A stretch of DNA of 55,374 nucleotides from Methyloglobulus sp. (GTDB lineage Bacteria; Pseudomonadota; Gammaproteobacteria; Methylococcales; Methylomonadaceae). This document shows positions 8,249-19,011 of this stretch, one piece after another (within the stretch, counting starts at the first letter, position 1; each line of letters begins with the position of its first letter). Below the pieces are notes generated by a model. The model saw nothing but the letters and a program-made list of their open reading frames with translations, made no database searches and was not told the DNA's origin. The stretch covers positions 1 to 55,374 of the forward strand of contig JABFQX010000037.1 of the NCBI GenBank assembly GCA_013141505.1. The letters run 5' to 3'. Made by a program: the position numbers and the translations under genes.

Positions 8249-10519
8249 TTAGTTGTTTTCAGAAACTGTCAATTCCTTACTCTCGATAGCAAAATTCAGT
8301 TCGTTATTTTCGAGGTAAATTCGCACGTGTCCACCGTGCGCCAGTTTGCCGAACAGCAGGTCATTTGCCAGCGGTTTTTTGATTTTTTCCTGAATCAATC
8401 GTGCCATGGGTCGTGCACCCATCTTCGGGTCACAACCGTTTTCAGCCAGCCACAACCGCGCCTCCGCATCCAGCGACAAAGTGACTTGTTTGTCTGCGAG
8501 CAAGGCTTCTAATTCAAAGATAAACTTATCAACGACGTGACCGACGATGGCTATGTCCAGCGGTTTGAATTGGATAATCGCATCCAGACGGTTACGGAAC
8601 TCAGGGGAAAAGCCTCTTTCGATAATTTTCATGCTATCGGTGGCGTGATCCTGGTGGGTAAATCCGATAGATGCCCGGCTACTTTCTTCCGCGCCCGCAT
8701 TGGTGGTCATGACCATAATGATATTACGGAAATCCGCTTTGCGCCCATTGGTATCGGTGAGCGAGCCGTGATCCATCACTTGCAATAACAGGTTGAAGAC
8801 ATCCGGGTGGGCTTTCTCGATTTCATCCAACAGCAACACGGCATGAGGATGTTTGCTGATTTGCTCGGTCAGAAGGCCGCCTTGGTCAAAGCCGACATAG
8901 CCGGGAGGTGCGCCGATCAATCTGGAAACGGTATGGCGTTCCATATATTCGGACATATCAAAGCGGATCAGCTCGATGCCTAAAACTTTGGCTAATTGCC
9001 GGGTGACTTCAGTCTTGCCAACTCCCGTTGGCCCGGAGAAAAGGAACGAACCGATGGTTTTTTGCGATTCCCGAAGCCCGGCACGGGATAATTTTATCGC
9101 TGTTGCTAGGGCGGAAATCGCTTCGTCCTGTCCGAAGACCAGCATCTTGAGGTTTTTCTCCAGATTGCCCAGTTTGTCTATATCGTTGCTGGAAACCGAT
9201 TTGGCAGGAACCCGTGCGATTTTGGAGACGATTTCTTCAATTTCAGCGGCTTCAATCAGTGATTTACGAGTCGCTTCCGAAGCCATACGTTGCTTGGCAC
9301 CGGCTTCGTCAATCACGTCGATTGCTTTATCTGGCAAATGACGGTCGGTGATGTAGCGGTCTGATAATTCCGCCGCCAGTCGCAGTGCTTCTGCTGAATA
9401 TTTCACATCATGATGTTCTTCAAAACGTGATTTCAAGCCTTTCAAGATCAAGATCGTATCTTCAACGGACGGCTCGAGCACATCTATTTTTTGGAACCGC
9501 CGCGCCAGGGCATGATCTTTCTCAAATACGCCCCGATATTCCTGGTAAGTGGTTGAGCCAATACAACGCAATTGCCCGGAAGCCAGCATCGGTTTGATTA
9601 AATTGGATGCATCCATCGTGCCGCCGGACGCGGAACCTGCACCGATAATGGTATGGATTTCATCAATAAATAAAATGGCTTCTGGCCTGACCTTAAGGTG
9701 GTTGATTAAGGCTTTCAGACGTTTTTCAAAATCACCACGGTATTTTGTTCCTGCGACCAGAGCGCCTAAATCCAATGAATAAATAACATTATCCATCAGG
9801 ATTTCCGGGACATTTTCTTCCACGATCCGTTTTGCCAAGCCTTCAGCGATTGCGGTTTTACCGACACCGGCTTCACCGACCAGCAATGGGTTGTTTTTCC
9901 GGCGGCGACATAGCACTTGTATGGTGCGCTCGACCTCCAGATCCCTGCCGATCAGTGGATCTATATTACCTTTTAGGGCTTCTTCATTGAGGTTTGTCGC
10001 ATATTTTTCGAGGGGGCTGCCTGCAGATTCTGCATCCTGCGCGCCCGGATCTGCCGCTTGGTTTTCACCGGTTGAACCGTCCTGGTCGATCTTGGAAATG
10101 CCGTGTGCCAGATAATTAACGACATCCAATCTTGATACATCTTGTTTGTTCAACAGATAGACAGCATGGGAATCTTGTTCGCTGAACAGGGCGACGAATA
10201 AATTGGCACCGGAGACTTCTTTTTTGTCAGAAGCCTGAACATGAAAAACAGCACGTTGCAGTACACGCTGGAAGCCCAAGGTGGGTTGGGTGTCACGCTG
10301 GACACCTTCGGGAATCAGGGAAATAGTTTCGTCGATAAACTGCGCCAATTGGCCGCGCAACGCTTTAATATCGCAGCCGCAGGCGAGCATGACGGCTTCT
10401 GCGGATGCATTGTCAAGTAATGCCAGCAGCAGATGCTCAACAGTAATGAATTCATGCCGTTTGTCATGGGCATTCTTAAAAGCATTGTTCAATGTCACTT
10501 CAAGTTCTTTGCCTAACAT
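8249..10519 (-). CDS. clpA: ATP-dependent Clp protease ATP-binding subunit ClpA
   Basis: A 756-residue AAA+ unfoldase that feeds substrates, including N-degron proteins delivered by ClpS, to the ClpP peptidase. Residues 1-145 are the Clp-N repeat domain. Two AAA+ modules follow, with Walker A motifs GEAGVGKTA (first) and GPTGVGKTE (second) and Walker B segments LFIDEIHT and [12 protein letters not shown]. The length equals the E. coli protein. It lies 12 bases downstream of clpS on the same strand, so the two are very likely co-transcribed. Confidence 0.96.
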   Translation of the reverse strand: MLGKELEVTLNNAFKNAHDKRHEFITVEHLLLALLDNASAEAVMLACGCDIKALRGQLAQFIDETISLIPEGVQRDTQPTLGFQRVLQRAVFHVQASDKKEVSGANLFVALFSEQDSHAVYLLNKQDVSRLDVVNYLAHGISKIDQDGSTGENQAADPGAQDAESAGSPLEKYATNLNEEALKGNIDPLIGRDLEVERTIQVLCRRRKNNPLLVGEAGVGKTAIAEGLAKRIVEENVPEILMDNVIYSLDLGALVAGTKYRGDFEKRLKALINHLKVRPEAILFIDEIHTIIGAGSASGGTMDASNLIKPMLASGQLRCIGSTTYQEYRGVFEKDHALARRFQKIDVLEPSVEDTILILKGLKSRFEEHHDVKYSAEALRLAAELSDRYITDRHLPDKAIDVIDEAGAKQRMASEATRKSLIEAAEIEEIVSKIARVPAKSVSSNDIDKLGNLEKNLKMLVFGQDEAISALATAIKLSRAGLRESQKTIGSFLFSGPTGVGKTEVTRQLAKVLGIELIRFDMSEYMERHTVSRLIGAPPGYVGFDQGGLLTEQISKHPHAVLLLDEIEKAHPDVFNLLLQVMDHGSLTDTNGRKADFRNIIMVMTTNAGAEESSRASIGFTHQDHATDSMKIIERGFSPEFRNRLDAIIQFKPLDIAIVGHVVDKFIFELEALLADKQVTLSLDAEARLWLAENGCDPKMGARPMARLIQEKIKKPLANDLLFGKLAHGGHVRIYLENNELNFAIESKELTVSENN

Positions 10520-10531
10520 ACTTTCTCCAGA

Positions 10532-10876
10532 CTACATTTCTTCCATTGAGCACAGCAATGGATGCTGATGTTCCCGCGAATATTCATTGACGATAAACAC
10601 TTTGGTCTCGGCAACGTCCTTACTAAACGTCCCGCACACCCCTACGCCTTGGGTATGTATTTGTAACATCACCTTGGTTGCCAGATCTTCTGGCATTCCA
10701 AAAAACTGCATCAAAATGTCGATGACAAATCCCATCGGTGTAAAATCGTCATTCAACAAAATAACCTTGTACAAGGGCGGTTTTTTAAGTTGCGGCTGCG
10801 CCGGCTGTACCGCCAAGTCGTGGTCGTTATCTTTGTAAGGCTCAGACTCCGCCATATACACCGTCATTAATTTCAT
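10532..10876 (-). CDS. clpS: ClpAP adaptor protein ClpS
   Basis: A 114-residue adaptor that binds the N-domain of ClpA and presents N-end-rule substrates. The core [18 protein letters not shown], the helix [13 protein letters not shown] and [13 protein letters not shown] match the family. The first Met (10876) is taken as the start; Met4 or Met8 are possible and would trim an already variable tail. It lies immediately upstream of clpA. Confidence 0.94.
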   Translation of the reverse strand: MKLMTVYMAESEPYKDNDHDLAVQPAQPQLKKPPLYKVILLNDDFTPMGFVIDILMQFFGMPEDLATKVMLQIHTQGVGVCGTFSKDVAETKVFIVNEYSREHQHPLLCSMEEM

Positions 10877-11067
10877 TCCACTAACATAGTGCCGTTATCG
10901 ACGACTTTCAAGCTAATTATAACAATAAAACCCAAACTAATATTAATGGTCAACTACAAATCGAATAAACTCTTGCTTGGACAGATTCTTCAGGCTTAGT
11001 TCAAATCTTTGCATATACCAGGAGGGTAAATCTAGTAAAATGAACATTTAATTGCTGGGTGTAACAA

Positions 11068-11520
11068 ATGGTGTGGAAACCACACGTGACGGTTGCCGCC
11101 GTCATTGAGCGCGAAGGGCGTTTTTTGCTGGTTGAGGAACAGACCTCCAGTGGCTTGCAATTTAACCAGCCTGCTGGTCATTTGGAAGAAAACGAAAGTT
11201 TGATTGAAGCGGTCAAACGGGAAGTTAAGGAAGAATCGGCTTGGCAGTTTGAACCCGAGTATATCGTCTCGATTCAACTTTGGCGAAAAAACCCGCGCAA
11301 GCCCAGTTTTTTGAGGTGTTGTTTTGCCGGGCAATGCCATAGCCACGATCCTAGTCAACCTCTGGACGAAGGCGTTGTGGCAACGCATTGGTTAACCCGC
11401 GAACAAATCGCCACCCAACAACATCGTTTACGTAGCCCCTTGGTTTCGATTTCTGTGGATGAATATTTGAGCGGTCAACGCTATCCATTATCTTTGCTCA
11501 AAACCTTTCTCGATATTTGA
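11068..11520 (+). CDS. nudJ: Nudix hydrolase NudJ
   Basis: A 150-residue Nudix pyrophosphatase. NudJ of E. coli acts on thiamine (hydroxymethylpyrimidine) pyrophosphate and nucleoside tri- and diphosphates. The start [20 protein letters not shown] and the Nudix box [19 protein letters not shown] fit this group. The stop codon TGA overlaps the ATG of mnmA by one base (TGATG), the same gene pair seen in E. coli, so the two are translationally coupled. Confidence 0.9.
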   Translation: MVWKPHVTVAAVIEREGRFLLVEEQTSSGLQFNQPAGHLEENESLIEAVKREVKEESAWQFEPEYIVSIQLWRKNPRKPSFLRCCFAGQCHSHDPSQPLDEGVVATHWLTREQIATQQHRLRSPLVSISVDEYLSGQRYPLSLLKTFLDI

Positions 11521-12611
11521 TGGCCAAAAATATTGTCGTTGGTATGTCTGGCGGTGTCGATTCCTCGGTAACCGCTTTGTTATTGCTGGAACAAGGCCAT
11601 AACGTCACCGGTTTGTTTATGAAAAACTGGGAGGAAGACGACGGCACCGAATATTGCACCGCGATGGAAGATCTCGCTGATGCCCAGCAAGTTTGCGATA
11701 AGCTGGGTATTGAATTAAAAACTGTCAATTTCGCCAGTGAATATTGGGATGATGTGTTTGAAGTTTTTTTGTCCGAGTTCAAGGCAGGGCGAACACCGAA
11801 CCCCGATATTTTGTGCAACAAACATGTCAAATTCAAAGCGTTCCTGAATTATGCCGTTCAGGATTTAGGTGCTGAATACATTGCCACAGGCCATTACGCG
11901 CGGGTCAGTGAACATGATGGTGAACATTTTTTGCTGAAGGGACTTGATGCTGGCAAGGAACAAAGTTACTTCTTGTATACCTTAGGCCAGCATGAATTAG
12001 CGCACACCTTATTTCCCATCGGTCACCTCCAAAAAACAGAGATTAGAAAACATGCGGAACAGGCAGGGTTTGATAATTGCCGGAAAAAAGACAGCACGGG
12101 CATTTGCTTTATCGGCGAACGTAAGTTTAAAGAGTTTTTGCAACGCTACCTGCCAACCCAGCCTGGGGAGATGCGTACCCCGGAAGGCCAACGCATAGGC
12201 ACACATCAAGGTTTGATGTATTACACCTTGGGGCAACGTCAGGGTCTGGGTATCGGCGGCGTTAAAGATTCGCCGGATGAACCGTGGTATGTGCTGGAAA
12301 AAAATCTTGAAGATAATATCCTTATTGTCGGACAGGGGCACGACCATCCGTTGATGTTGCATAATACTTTGACTGCCGGACAGTTGGACTGGTGCAATAA
12401 TAAACCTTTAACAGGAGCTATTCACTGCACCGCAAAAACCCGTTACCGCCAAGCAGATCAAGCCTGCTATCTGGAACCAATAGATGAAGGCCGCTGCCAA
12501 GCAGTATTTGCCGAGCCGCAACGTGCCATTACACCTGGACAGTCGGTAGTCTTTTACCAAGGCGAAATTTGTCTCGGCGGCGGTATCATCGAATCCAGAA
12601 CTAACACCTAA
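11520..12611 (+). CDS. mnmA: tRNA-specific 2-thiouridylase MnmA
   Basis: A 363-residue enzyme that makes 2-thiouridine at position 34 of tRNA Lys, Glu and Gln. The PP-loop is [10 protein letters not shown]. The catalytic cysteine is in [12 protein letters not shown] and the persulfide-bearing cysteine in [12 protein letters not shown]. The start is ATG 11520, coupled to the nudJ stop; the TTG three bases earlier is in frame but unnecessary. purB follows after 30 bases, the common order nudJ-mnmA-(hflD)-purB with hflD missing here. Confidence 0.95.
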   Translation: MAKNIVVGMSGGVDSSVTALLLLEQGHNVTGLFMKNWEEDDGTEYCTAMEDLADAQQVCDKLGIELKTVNFASEYWDDVFEVFLSEFKAGRTPNPDILCNKHVKFKAFLNYAVQDLGAEYIATGHYARVSEHDGEHFLLKGLDAGKEQSYFLYTLGQHELAHTLFPIGHLQKTEIRKHAEQAGFDNCRKKDSTGICFIGERKFKEFLQRYLPTQPGEMRTPEGQRIGTHQGLMYYTLGQRQGLGIGGVKDSPDEPWYVLEKNLEDNILIVGQGHDHPLMLHNTLTAGQLDWCNNKPLTGAIHCTAKTRYRQADQACYLEPIDEGRCQAVFAEPQRAITPGQSVVFYQGEICLGGGIIESRTNT

Positions 12612-14018
<1,407 letters not shown>

Positions 14019-14084
14019 GAACTAAGGTATAAAGACGAGAAAAATTAAACTTCAATAACATCTCTTTTACCGATAACAATACTT

Positions 14085-14804
14085 ATGCAATCCGTATTGA
14101 GTTATGCCCTGATCCCATGCTTGACTTTTATATTCGGTGGTATCACTGCAAAAATTCGTCAGCCCTCAAATACATGGCGGTCGGTCATACAGCATTTTAC
14201 CTCCGGGGTCGTGTTTGCGGTCGTCGCGGTGGATTTGTTGCCAGGCATCATAAAAAGCCATGAGCCTTATGAAGTCGCTATTGGTTTCAGTGCGGGTGTT
14301 TTTCTAATGCTGCTTATTCGGACGTATGCAGAAAAGATGGAAGCCCAGCAACATGAAAAAGCCCAAGCAAAAATGCCTGTCGCCTTGCTTGGCGCAGTCG
14401 CGGTCGATGTGCTGGTAGACGGCTTTTTGATTGGTGTCAGTTTTGCCGCTAATGAGGAGGCAGGGCAGTTTTTAACTATCGCATTAGGCTTGGAAATGTT
14501 TTCCCTTGGCCTTGCCTTATCGACAAGCCTAAGCCAGACGCCGCTAAAAGGAGCGCTCGGTATGCTGGTTATCACCAGTTTGGCTGCCGTTGTGGTCATC
14601 AGCGCGGCATCAAGTCATCTGTTAATCCAGTTTATACCTGCGACCAGCATTCCGCTATTGCTGGCATTTGGTTTGGCGGCATTGCTTTATCTGGTTACCG
14701 AAGAGCTATTGCATGAAGCCCATCAATACCCTGATAACGCCTTCATCACTGCAACATTCTTCATCGGTTTCCTGTTGTTTTTAATCCTGTCAATGCTGCA
14801 TTAG
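14085..14804 (+). CDS. ZIP-family-like metal transporter
   Basis: A 239-residue inner membrane protein with about eight hydrophobic segments. It has ZIP features: VDVLVDGFLIGVSFA in the position of the usual H-N-x-x-E-G metal site, and VTEELLHEAHQYP resembling the second metal motif. Family members move zinc, iron or manganese into the cytoplasm. The first motif has lost the usual histidine, so transport specificity is unclear. It lies 66 bases after purB. Confidence 0.72.
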   Translation: MQSVLSYALIPCLTFIFGGITAKIRQPSNTWRSVIQHFTSGVVFAVVAVDLLPGIIKSHEPYEVAIGFSAGVFLMLLIRTYAEKMEAQQHEKAQAKMPVALLGAVAVDVLVDGFLIGVSFAANEEAGQFLTIALGLEMFSLGLALSTSLSQTPLKGALGMLVITSLAAVVVISAASSHLLIQFIPATSIPLLLAFGLAALLYLVTEELLHEAHQYPDNAFITATFFIGFLLFLILSMLH

Positions 14805-14894
14805 TCGGTAAAGTTAGCTTGGATTTAGCCCCGATTTAGCCAAGGCCAGTCTAATTTGCTAGAATGCAAACTTGATTCTTTTCAGAAAAAGCCA

Positions 14895-16310
14895 ATGTTA
14901 CGCAAAATTTTAATCGCAAATCGTGGCGAGATAGCTGTCCGTATTATCCGTGCCTGTGCCGAAATGGGCATCCGTTCGGTAGCCATTTATTCGGAGGCAG
15001 ACCGCTTTGCGCTGCATGTCAAAAAAGCCGATGAATCTTATTGCATCGGTTCTGAGCCATTGGCGGGTTATCTCAACATCTATGCCTTGGTGGATTTGGC
15101 GGCAGCGACGGGTTGCGATGCTGTGCATCCGGGTTACGGCTTTTTGTCCGAGAATGCTCAGTTTGCTAAAGCCTGCAAAGAACGCGGCTTGATTTTTATT
15201 GGCCCCGATGCCGATGTTATCCAGCGCATGGGTGACAAGACCGAAGCCCGCAATGCCATGATTAATGCCGGGATTCCGGTAACTCCTGGCACGGAGAATC
15301 TGGCTTCCGTTGAAAACGCGCTTACGGCTGCGGAAAAAATCGGTTATCCAATTATGTTGAAAGCCACCAGTGGCGGTGGTGGCCGTGGCATCCGACGTTG
15401 TGATAATGCCGATGAGTTAAGGCGCAATTATGACCGCGTTATTTCCGAAGCAACTAAAGCATTCGGCAAAGCCGAAGTTTTCATGGAAAAATGCGTCATC
15501 AATCCGCGCCATATTGAAGTGCAAGTCTTGGCAGACCATCATGGCAATACTATTCACCTTTATGAGCGGGATTGCTCAATACAACGGCGCAACCAAAAAT
15601 TGATCGAAATTGCGCCATCTCCGCAATTGGATGAAGCGCAACGGCAATATATCGGTGGCCTGGCAGTGCTAGCCGCCAAAGCAGTCAAATATACCAATGC
15701 CGGAACGGTCGAGTTTTTGCTGGACAGCAACGACCGCTTTTATTTCATGGAAATGAACACGCGGGTGCAGGTTGAACACACCATTACCGAAACGATTACC
15801 GGTGTAGATATCGTCGAAGAGCAAATCCGCATAGCCGCCGGATTGCCCTTAGGCTGCAAGCAGGAGGACATCAGCCGGCGCGGTTACGCCATCCAATTCC
15901 GCATCAATGCCGAAGACCCAAAAAATGGTTTTTTGCCCAGTTTCGGTCATATAAGCCGTTATTATGCGCCGGGTGGGCCGGGTGTGCGTACCGATACCGC
16001 CATTTATACCGGTTATGATATTCCGCCCTATTACGATTCCATGCTGGCTAAATTGATCGTCAGCGCGACGACTTGGGAAGACACCATTAAGCGCGGAGAA
16101 CGTGCCTTAAAGGATATGGGCTTGTTCGGCATTAAGACGACCATGCCTTATTACCTGGAAATCCTCAAACATCCTGAATTTCGTGCCGGACATTTCAATA
16201 CCGGGTTTATTGAGCAGCACCCAGAATTGGTCAATTATTCCAATAAGCCAAGGCCGGAAGTCTTGGCGAGCGTAATTGCTGCTGTTATGGCGGCACATAC
16301 GGGGTTGTGA
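14895..16310 (+). CDS. pycA: Pyruvate carboxylase subunit A (biotin carboxylase)
   Basis: A 471-residue ATP-grasp biotin carboxylase. It opens MLRKILIANRGEIAVRIIRA, with GGGGRGIRRC, the EMNTRVQVEH active-site segment and a C-terminal lid/oligomerisation domain. The start is ATG 14895, as the family begins MLxKILIANRGEIA; the earlier in-frame codon at 14856 lies in a non-conserved stretch. Its partner with the carboxyltransferase and biotinyl domains is at 20281-22119. Together they carboxylate pyruvate to oxaloacetate, an anaplerotic step important in C1 growth. The two genes are usually close, but here a 4-kb accessory island separates them. AccC, the acetyl-CoA carboxylase subunit, is the alternative identity; the distant partner favours PycA. 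Confidence 0.85.
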   Translation: MLRKILIANRGEIAVRIIRACAEMGIRSVAIYSEADRFALHVKKADESYCIGSEPLAGYLNIYALVDLAAATGCDAVHPGYGFLSENAQFAKACKERGLIFIGPDADVIQRMGDKTEARNAMINAGIPVTPGTENLASVENALTAAEKIGYPIMLKATSGGGGRGIRRCDNADELRRNYDRVISEATKAFGKAEVFMEKCVINPRHIEVQVLADHHGNTIHLYERDCSIQRRNQKLIEIAPSPQLDEAQRQYIGGLAVLAAKAVKYTNAGTVEFLLDSNDRFYFMEMNTRVQVEHTITETITGVDIVEEQIRIAAGLPLGCKQEDISRRGYAIQFRINAEDPKNGFLPSFGHISRYYAPGGPGVRTDTAIYTGYDIPPYYDSMLAKLIVSATTWEDTIKRGERALKDMGLFGIKTTMPYYLEILKHPEFRAGHFNTGFIEQHPELVNYSNKPRPEVLASVIAAVMAAHTGL

Positions 16311-16337
16311 TTCAATTATCGTTAAGTTAAAAATAAT

Positions 16338-16368
16338 CCCCTCTCCTGCTGGAGAGGGTGGGTGAGGA
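16338..16368. repeat. Dispersed palindromic repeat, possible pycA terminator
   Basis: CCCTCTCC and GGAGAGGG arms around a 4-base loop, followed by GTGGGTGAGG. The same unit recurs at 17201-17235 and as an inverted pair at 40197-40291. This is a common intergenic REP-like family. Confidence 0.7.
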
Positions 16369-16518
16369 GAATTATAAATGTTGTAAACTACGGTTATTTT
16401 GGGGTAGCCGGTAGGCTGAGTCGTTCGTAATTTTCCGCGCATACTCGCCGAAGCATGTTGACACATTCGTTATAACGTCTTATCGTTATTACATCCGTAA
16501 AATTAATCGGGAATCCAG

Positions 16519-16743
16519 ATGATTGCTTTAAAACTTACCCAAATCGGCAACTCGACAGGTGTTGTCCTACCCAAAGAAGCCCTTGAAAAACTGCGTGTCA
16601 GCAAAGGTGACGTGATCTATTTGACCGAAACGCCGGACGGTTTCCGACTAACGCCTTACGACTCAGAATTTGAGCGTCAAATGACAGTTGCCAAAGAAGT
16701 GATGAAAAAGCGCCGTAACGTCCTGCGCGAACTGGCTAAATGA
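16519..16743 (+). CDS. AbrB/MazE-type antitoxin
   Basis: A 74-residue swapped-hairpin AbrB-fold DNA-binding protein: LKLTQIGNSTGVVLPKEALE followed by VSKGDVIYLTETPDG. The C-terminal helix (FERQMTVAKEVMKKRRNVL) is likely the toxin-binding part. Its last four bases overlap the start of the Doc-type toxin gene (ATGA), the usual sign of a coupled toxin-antitoxin operon. Such antitoxins normally repress their own promoter. Confidence 0.88.
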   Translation: MIALKLTQIGNSTGVVLPKEALEKLRVSKGDVIYLTETPDGFRLTPYDSEFERQMTVAKEVMKKRRNVLRELAK

Positions 16744-17117
16744 CAGCTTTTGTCTGGCTTTTGCATGAAACCGTGTTGGCTATGCACGAAGAACAATTAA
16801 GCGAACATGGCGGCGGCACGGGTGTCCGTGACCACGGGTTGTTGGAATCTGCGTTGATGCGCCCACAACAATTGGCGCATTACGGCAATGCCGACATCGC
16901 ACAACTGGCCGCCGCTTATGGTTTTGGTTTGGCAAAAAACCATCCTTTTGTCGATGGCAACAAGCGGGTTGCCTTTGCGGTAACGGAAACATTTTTGGTG
17001 CTAAATGGCGTTATGTTGACCGCCACCGATGAAGACTGCGTAACAACCATATTGCAATTGGCCTCAGGTGAAATTGACGAAACCGAATTTGCAGATTGGA
17101 TAAGAGAGAATATATGA
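16740..17117 (+). CDS. Death-on-curing (Doc) family Fic toxin
   Basis: A 125-residue Fic-fold protein. The motif NHPFVDGNKRVAF holds the His and the phosphate-binding GNKR of the Fic/Doc family. Doc of phage P1 phosphorylates elongation factor Tu; the chemistry in this relative is inferred. It shares an ATGA overlap with the AbrB-type gene. The partner in P1 is Phd, but AbrB-Doc pairings are common in proteobacteria. Confidence 0.9.
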   Translation: MTAFVWLLHETVLAMHEEQLSEHGGGTGVRDHGLLESALMRPQQLAHYGNADIAQLAAAYGFGLAKNHPFVDGNKRVAFAVTETFLVLNGVMLTATDEDCVTTILQLASGEIDETEFADWIRENI

Positions 17118-17160
17118 ATAAAGGTGCAATAACTGAAATGCACGGTTAATAGTTGATTCC

Positions 17161-17236
17161 GTTCGTGGTGAACTTGTCGAACCATGATCGCAATCATCAT
17201 CCCCTCTCCCCTTGTGGGAGAGGGCTAAGGGTGAGT
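17161..17236. repeat. Dispersed repeats downstream of the Doc gene
   Basis: A GTTCGTGGTGAACTTGTCGA unit begins at 17161, followed by a CCCTCTCCC/GGGAGAGGG hairpin at 17202-17224. The first unit recurs, in both orientations, at 20076-20141. These are widespread intergenic repeats and carry no gene. Confidence 0.7.
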
Positions 17237-17248
17237 GGGTATTTAAAG

Positions 17249-17510
17249 TGTCGCTACCGCGACGGTTATTTAAATGTCGGTTCTCGTACCCACGGACAAG
17301 ATACTTTTCTTTGACGGAAAACGCAGGAGCAGTTTTCCGTCAAAGAAAAGTATCCAAAAGAATTCCGCCCGATGCCGCTTACTTCCTGCGCTTCTCGTAT
17401 TTATCTGGGGTTGGCAAAGGGACTCCTGTCCCTTTGCTAACGTGCGGTATCCCTGCCGCACCCCTACGGGTTATTCCTGATAAATGCTCCGATGCACGGC
17501 GTGGTATACG
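17249..17510 (+). repeat. Structured repeat, left copy of an inverted pair
   Basis: About 260 bases that align over their whole length with the reverse complement of 19808-20053. In order it contains GTCGCTACCGCGACGG, a perfect 22-bp hairpin (17301-17322 with 17332-17353, 9-base loop), GATGCCGCTTxCTTCCTGCG, a GGGACTCCTGTCCC hairpin and GTGCGGTATCCCTGCCGCAC. It looks like a non-coding multi-hairpin element (MITE- or BIME-like), present on each side of the MqsRA-SecB module. Short open frames across it have no support as genes. From 17511 to 17937 no gene is recognised. Confidence 0.75.
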
Positions 17511-17937
17511 GTAGTTGGAGACATTTGTAGGTTCGGTGAGGTACTAGCCACAACAAATATAATGATCGGTATCATGTTGGGGTTCGTTCCTCCCCCCATC
17601 TTTGCTGATTTCTGGATCACCCATTGGGTGATTGGCTTTGGGCAGCAATATCATAACCCAACTCAAGCAATTCAATTGCTCCACATTATAAGGCGAGGTT
17701 CTAATGATTTTTATAAGATTATCGGTGGTAAATGCTACCGGTCATCGACTAGGACTGTTTGCTGAATATCTTCACCTTTAAGCAGATAAGCTATTATTGG
17801 CTATTGAAATGTGGTATTTGTTTGATGTCCGATTCTAGGCTCGGCTAACAAAGCTCAAGCAATTCAGTCATTAGTGCTGCACTGTGCTGTATAAGTAAAA
17901 TTACCTATTCCCAAACCACTTGATAAAGATTACCATA

Positions 17938-18372
17938 ATGGTAAATTTAATAAACGTTAGCAAATATACTGGTGAAGTACCTACAACAAAAAAAGCAGAT
18001 CGCAAAATTAAAGGTGAGCCACTTTACAATTTAGATGATATTTTCGGTATCTTAGAAACAAAAGACAGCACAAAGCTTGTACTGTGGACCAGAAAATGCG
18101 TAAAAGATTTACAAAAGTTGGGTTACGACTCGAACGATGCAATAGATTTTTTGCGCACCTATTTGAATAGCAGAAATTACAAATGTTCTGAATGGTGTGA
18201 ACAAAAGCCAGAAGGACCTTGGGCAGCATGTGATGTTTATTTTGTGCGTCATAAAGAAAAACCAAAACATGCAAACAATGAAATGATAATGGAAACTTAT
18301 ATCAAGTTGGCAATTAATAAGTTGGGAACAGTAATTCTGTTGATTTCATTTCATCCTCCAGAGGATAAATAG
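17938..18372 (+). CDS. Putative MqsR-family toxin of a TAC system
   Basis: A 144-residue protein placed first in a three-gene unit. MqsR is an mRNA interferase (RelE-like fold) that cuts at GCU/GCA. Here the region DLQKLGYDSNDAIDFLRTY, then W-C-E-x-K-P-x-GPWAACDVYF, then YIKLAI.KLGTVILLISFHPP follows the order of MqsR (LGxDxDG.., W.DVY, VYLK.., VLIVSF). It is about 45 residues longer than E. coli MqsR, with a divergent N-terminus. The call leans strongly on the neighbouring MqsA-type antitoxin gene. ATG 17938 is preferred over TTG 17920. Base composition is more AT-rich than the flanking pyc genes, which suggests transfer. Confidence 0.68.
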   Translation: MVNLINVSKYTGEVPTTKKADRKIKGEPLYNLDDIFGILETKDSTKLVLWTRKCVKDLQKLGYDSNDAIDFLRTYLNSRNYKCSEWCEQKPEGPWAACDVYFVRHKEKPKHANNEMIMETYIKLAINKLGTVILLISFHPPEDK

Positions 18373-18381
18373 GTATTGAAT

Positions 18382-19011
18382 ATGGATAATGAAAAAAAGT
18401 CTGAATGTTTAATTTGTGGTGAAGGCCGCTTAACAGATGTAAAAGATAAAAACCCTGTTGTATACAAAGGTCATTCTACATTGCTTGATTGTTATTATTC
18501 TGTTTGTGATTCTTGTGGCTCAGAACAGGGTAGTGCTGAACAAACTCGAATAAATAAACGAGCTATGTTGGCTTTTAAAAAGGAAGTGGATGGTCTTTTA
18601 AAAGGATCAGAAATTAAACGTTTGCGTGATCGTTTACATATAAATCAGCAGCAAGCTGCCAAAATTTTCGGTGGTGGTCCTGTCGCGTTCTCTAAATATG
18701 AGAACGATGATGTGGTTCAGTCAGAAGCTATGGATAAATTACTTCGCGTTGCCGATAGATGTCCAGAAGCTTTTTCTTTTCTGGTTCAAATGTCGCACCT
18801 AGATTTACAGACAGAGGTTGAGAATGATAGCTCTGAAAAATATAGAAATTATGGAAATGATATTCCAGTAGTCCTTGAACATGAAAAAACAGAAAATCAA
18901 CGGGTAAAATTCAAGAGCACAAATAACGTTATTTATAGACAAAGGGGCGATGATTGGTCTAAGTCTAACTCTCACTCTCACTACCCTCAATGTTTGTATG
19001 CAAGCCAATGA
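18382..19011 (+). CDS. MqsA-type antitoxin with C-terminal chaperone-addiction-like extension
   Basis: A 209-residue protein. Residues 8-45 are a zinc-binding domain with two CxxC pairs (CLICGEGRL and CDSCGSEQG). Residues about 70-120 are the MqsA helix-turn-helix: IKRLRDRLHINQQQAAKIFG, then GGGPVAFSKYEN, closely matching E. coli MqsA. E. coli MqsA ends there at 131 residues, but this protein continues for about 75 residues that are polar, low in complexity and end in an aromatic tail (IYRQRGDDW...HYPQCLY). In TAC systems such an extension makes the antitoxin dependent on a SecB-like chaperone. The start is ATG 18382, 9 bases after the toxin stop. The stop overlaps the chaperone gene by four bases (ATGA). 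Confidence 0.85.
   Translation: MDNEKKSECLICGEGRLTDVKDKNPVVYKGHSTLLDCYYSVCDSCGSEQGSAEQTRINKRAMLAFKKEVDGLLKGSEIKRLRDRLHINQQQAAKIFGGGPVAFSKYENDDVVQSEAMDKLLRVADRCPEAFSFLVQMSHLDLQTEVENDSSEKYRNYGNDIPVVLEHEKTENQRVKFKSTNNVIYRQRGDDWSKSNSHSHYPQCLYASQ

Noticed and set aside
8327-10568. Plus-strand open frames opposite clpA and clpS
   Set aside because: They are antisense shadows of strongly conserved genes and show no family resemblance or ribosome binding sites.
17212-17765. Short open frames over the left structured repeat and just after it
   Set aside because: They run through the hairpin-rich repeat, differ between frames, and the equivalent frames in the right repeat copy are not conserved as protein.
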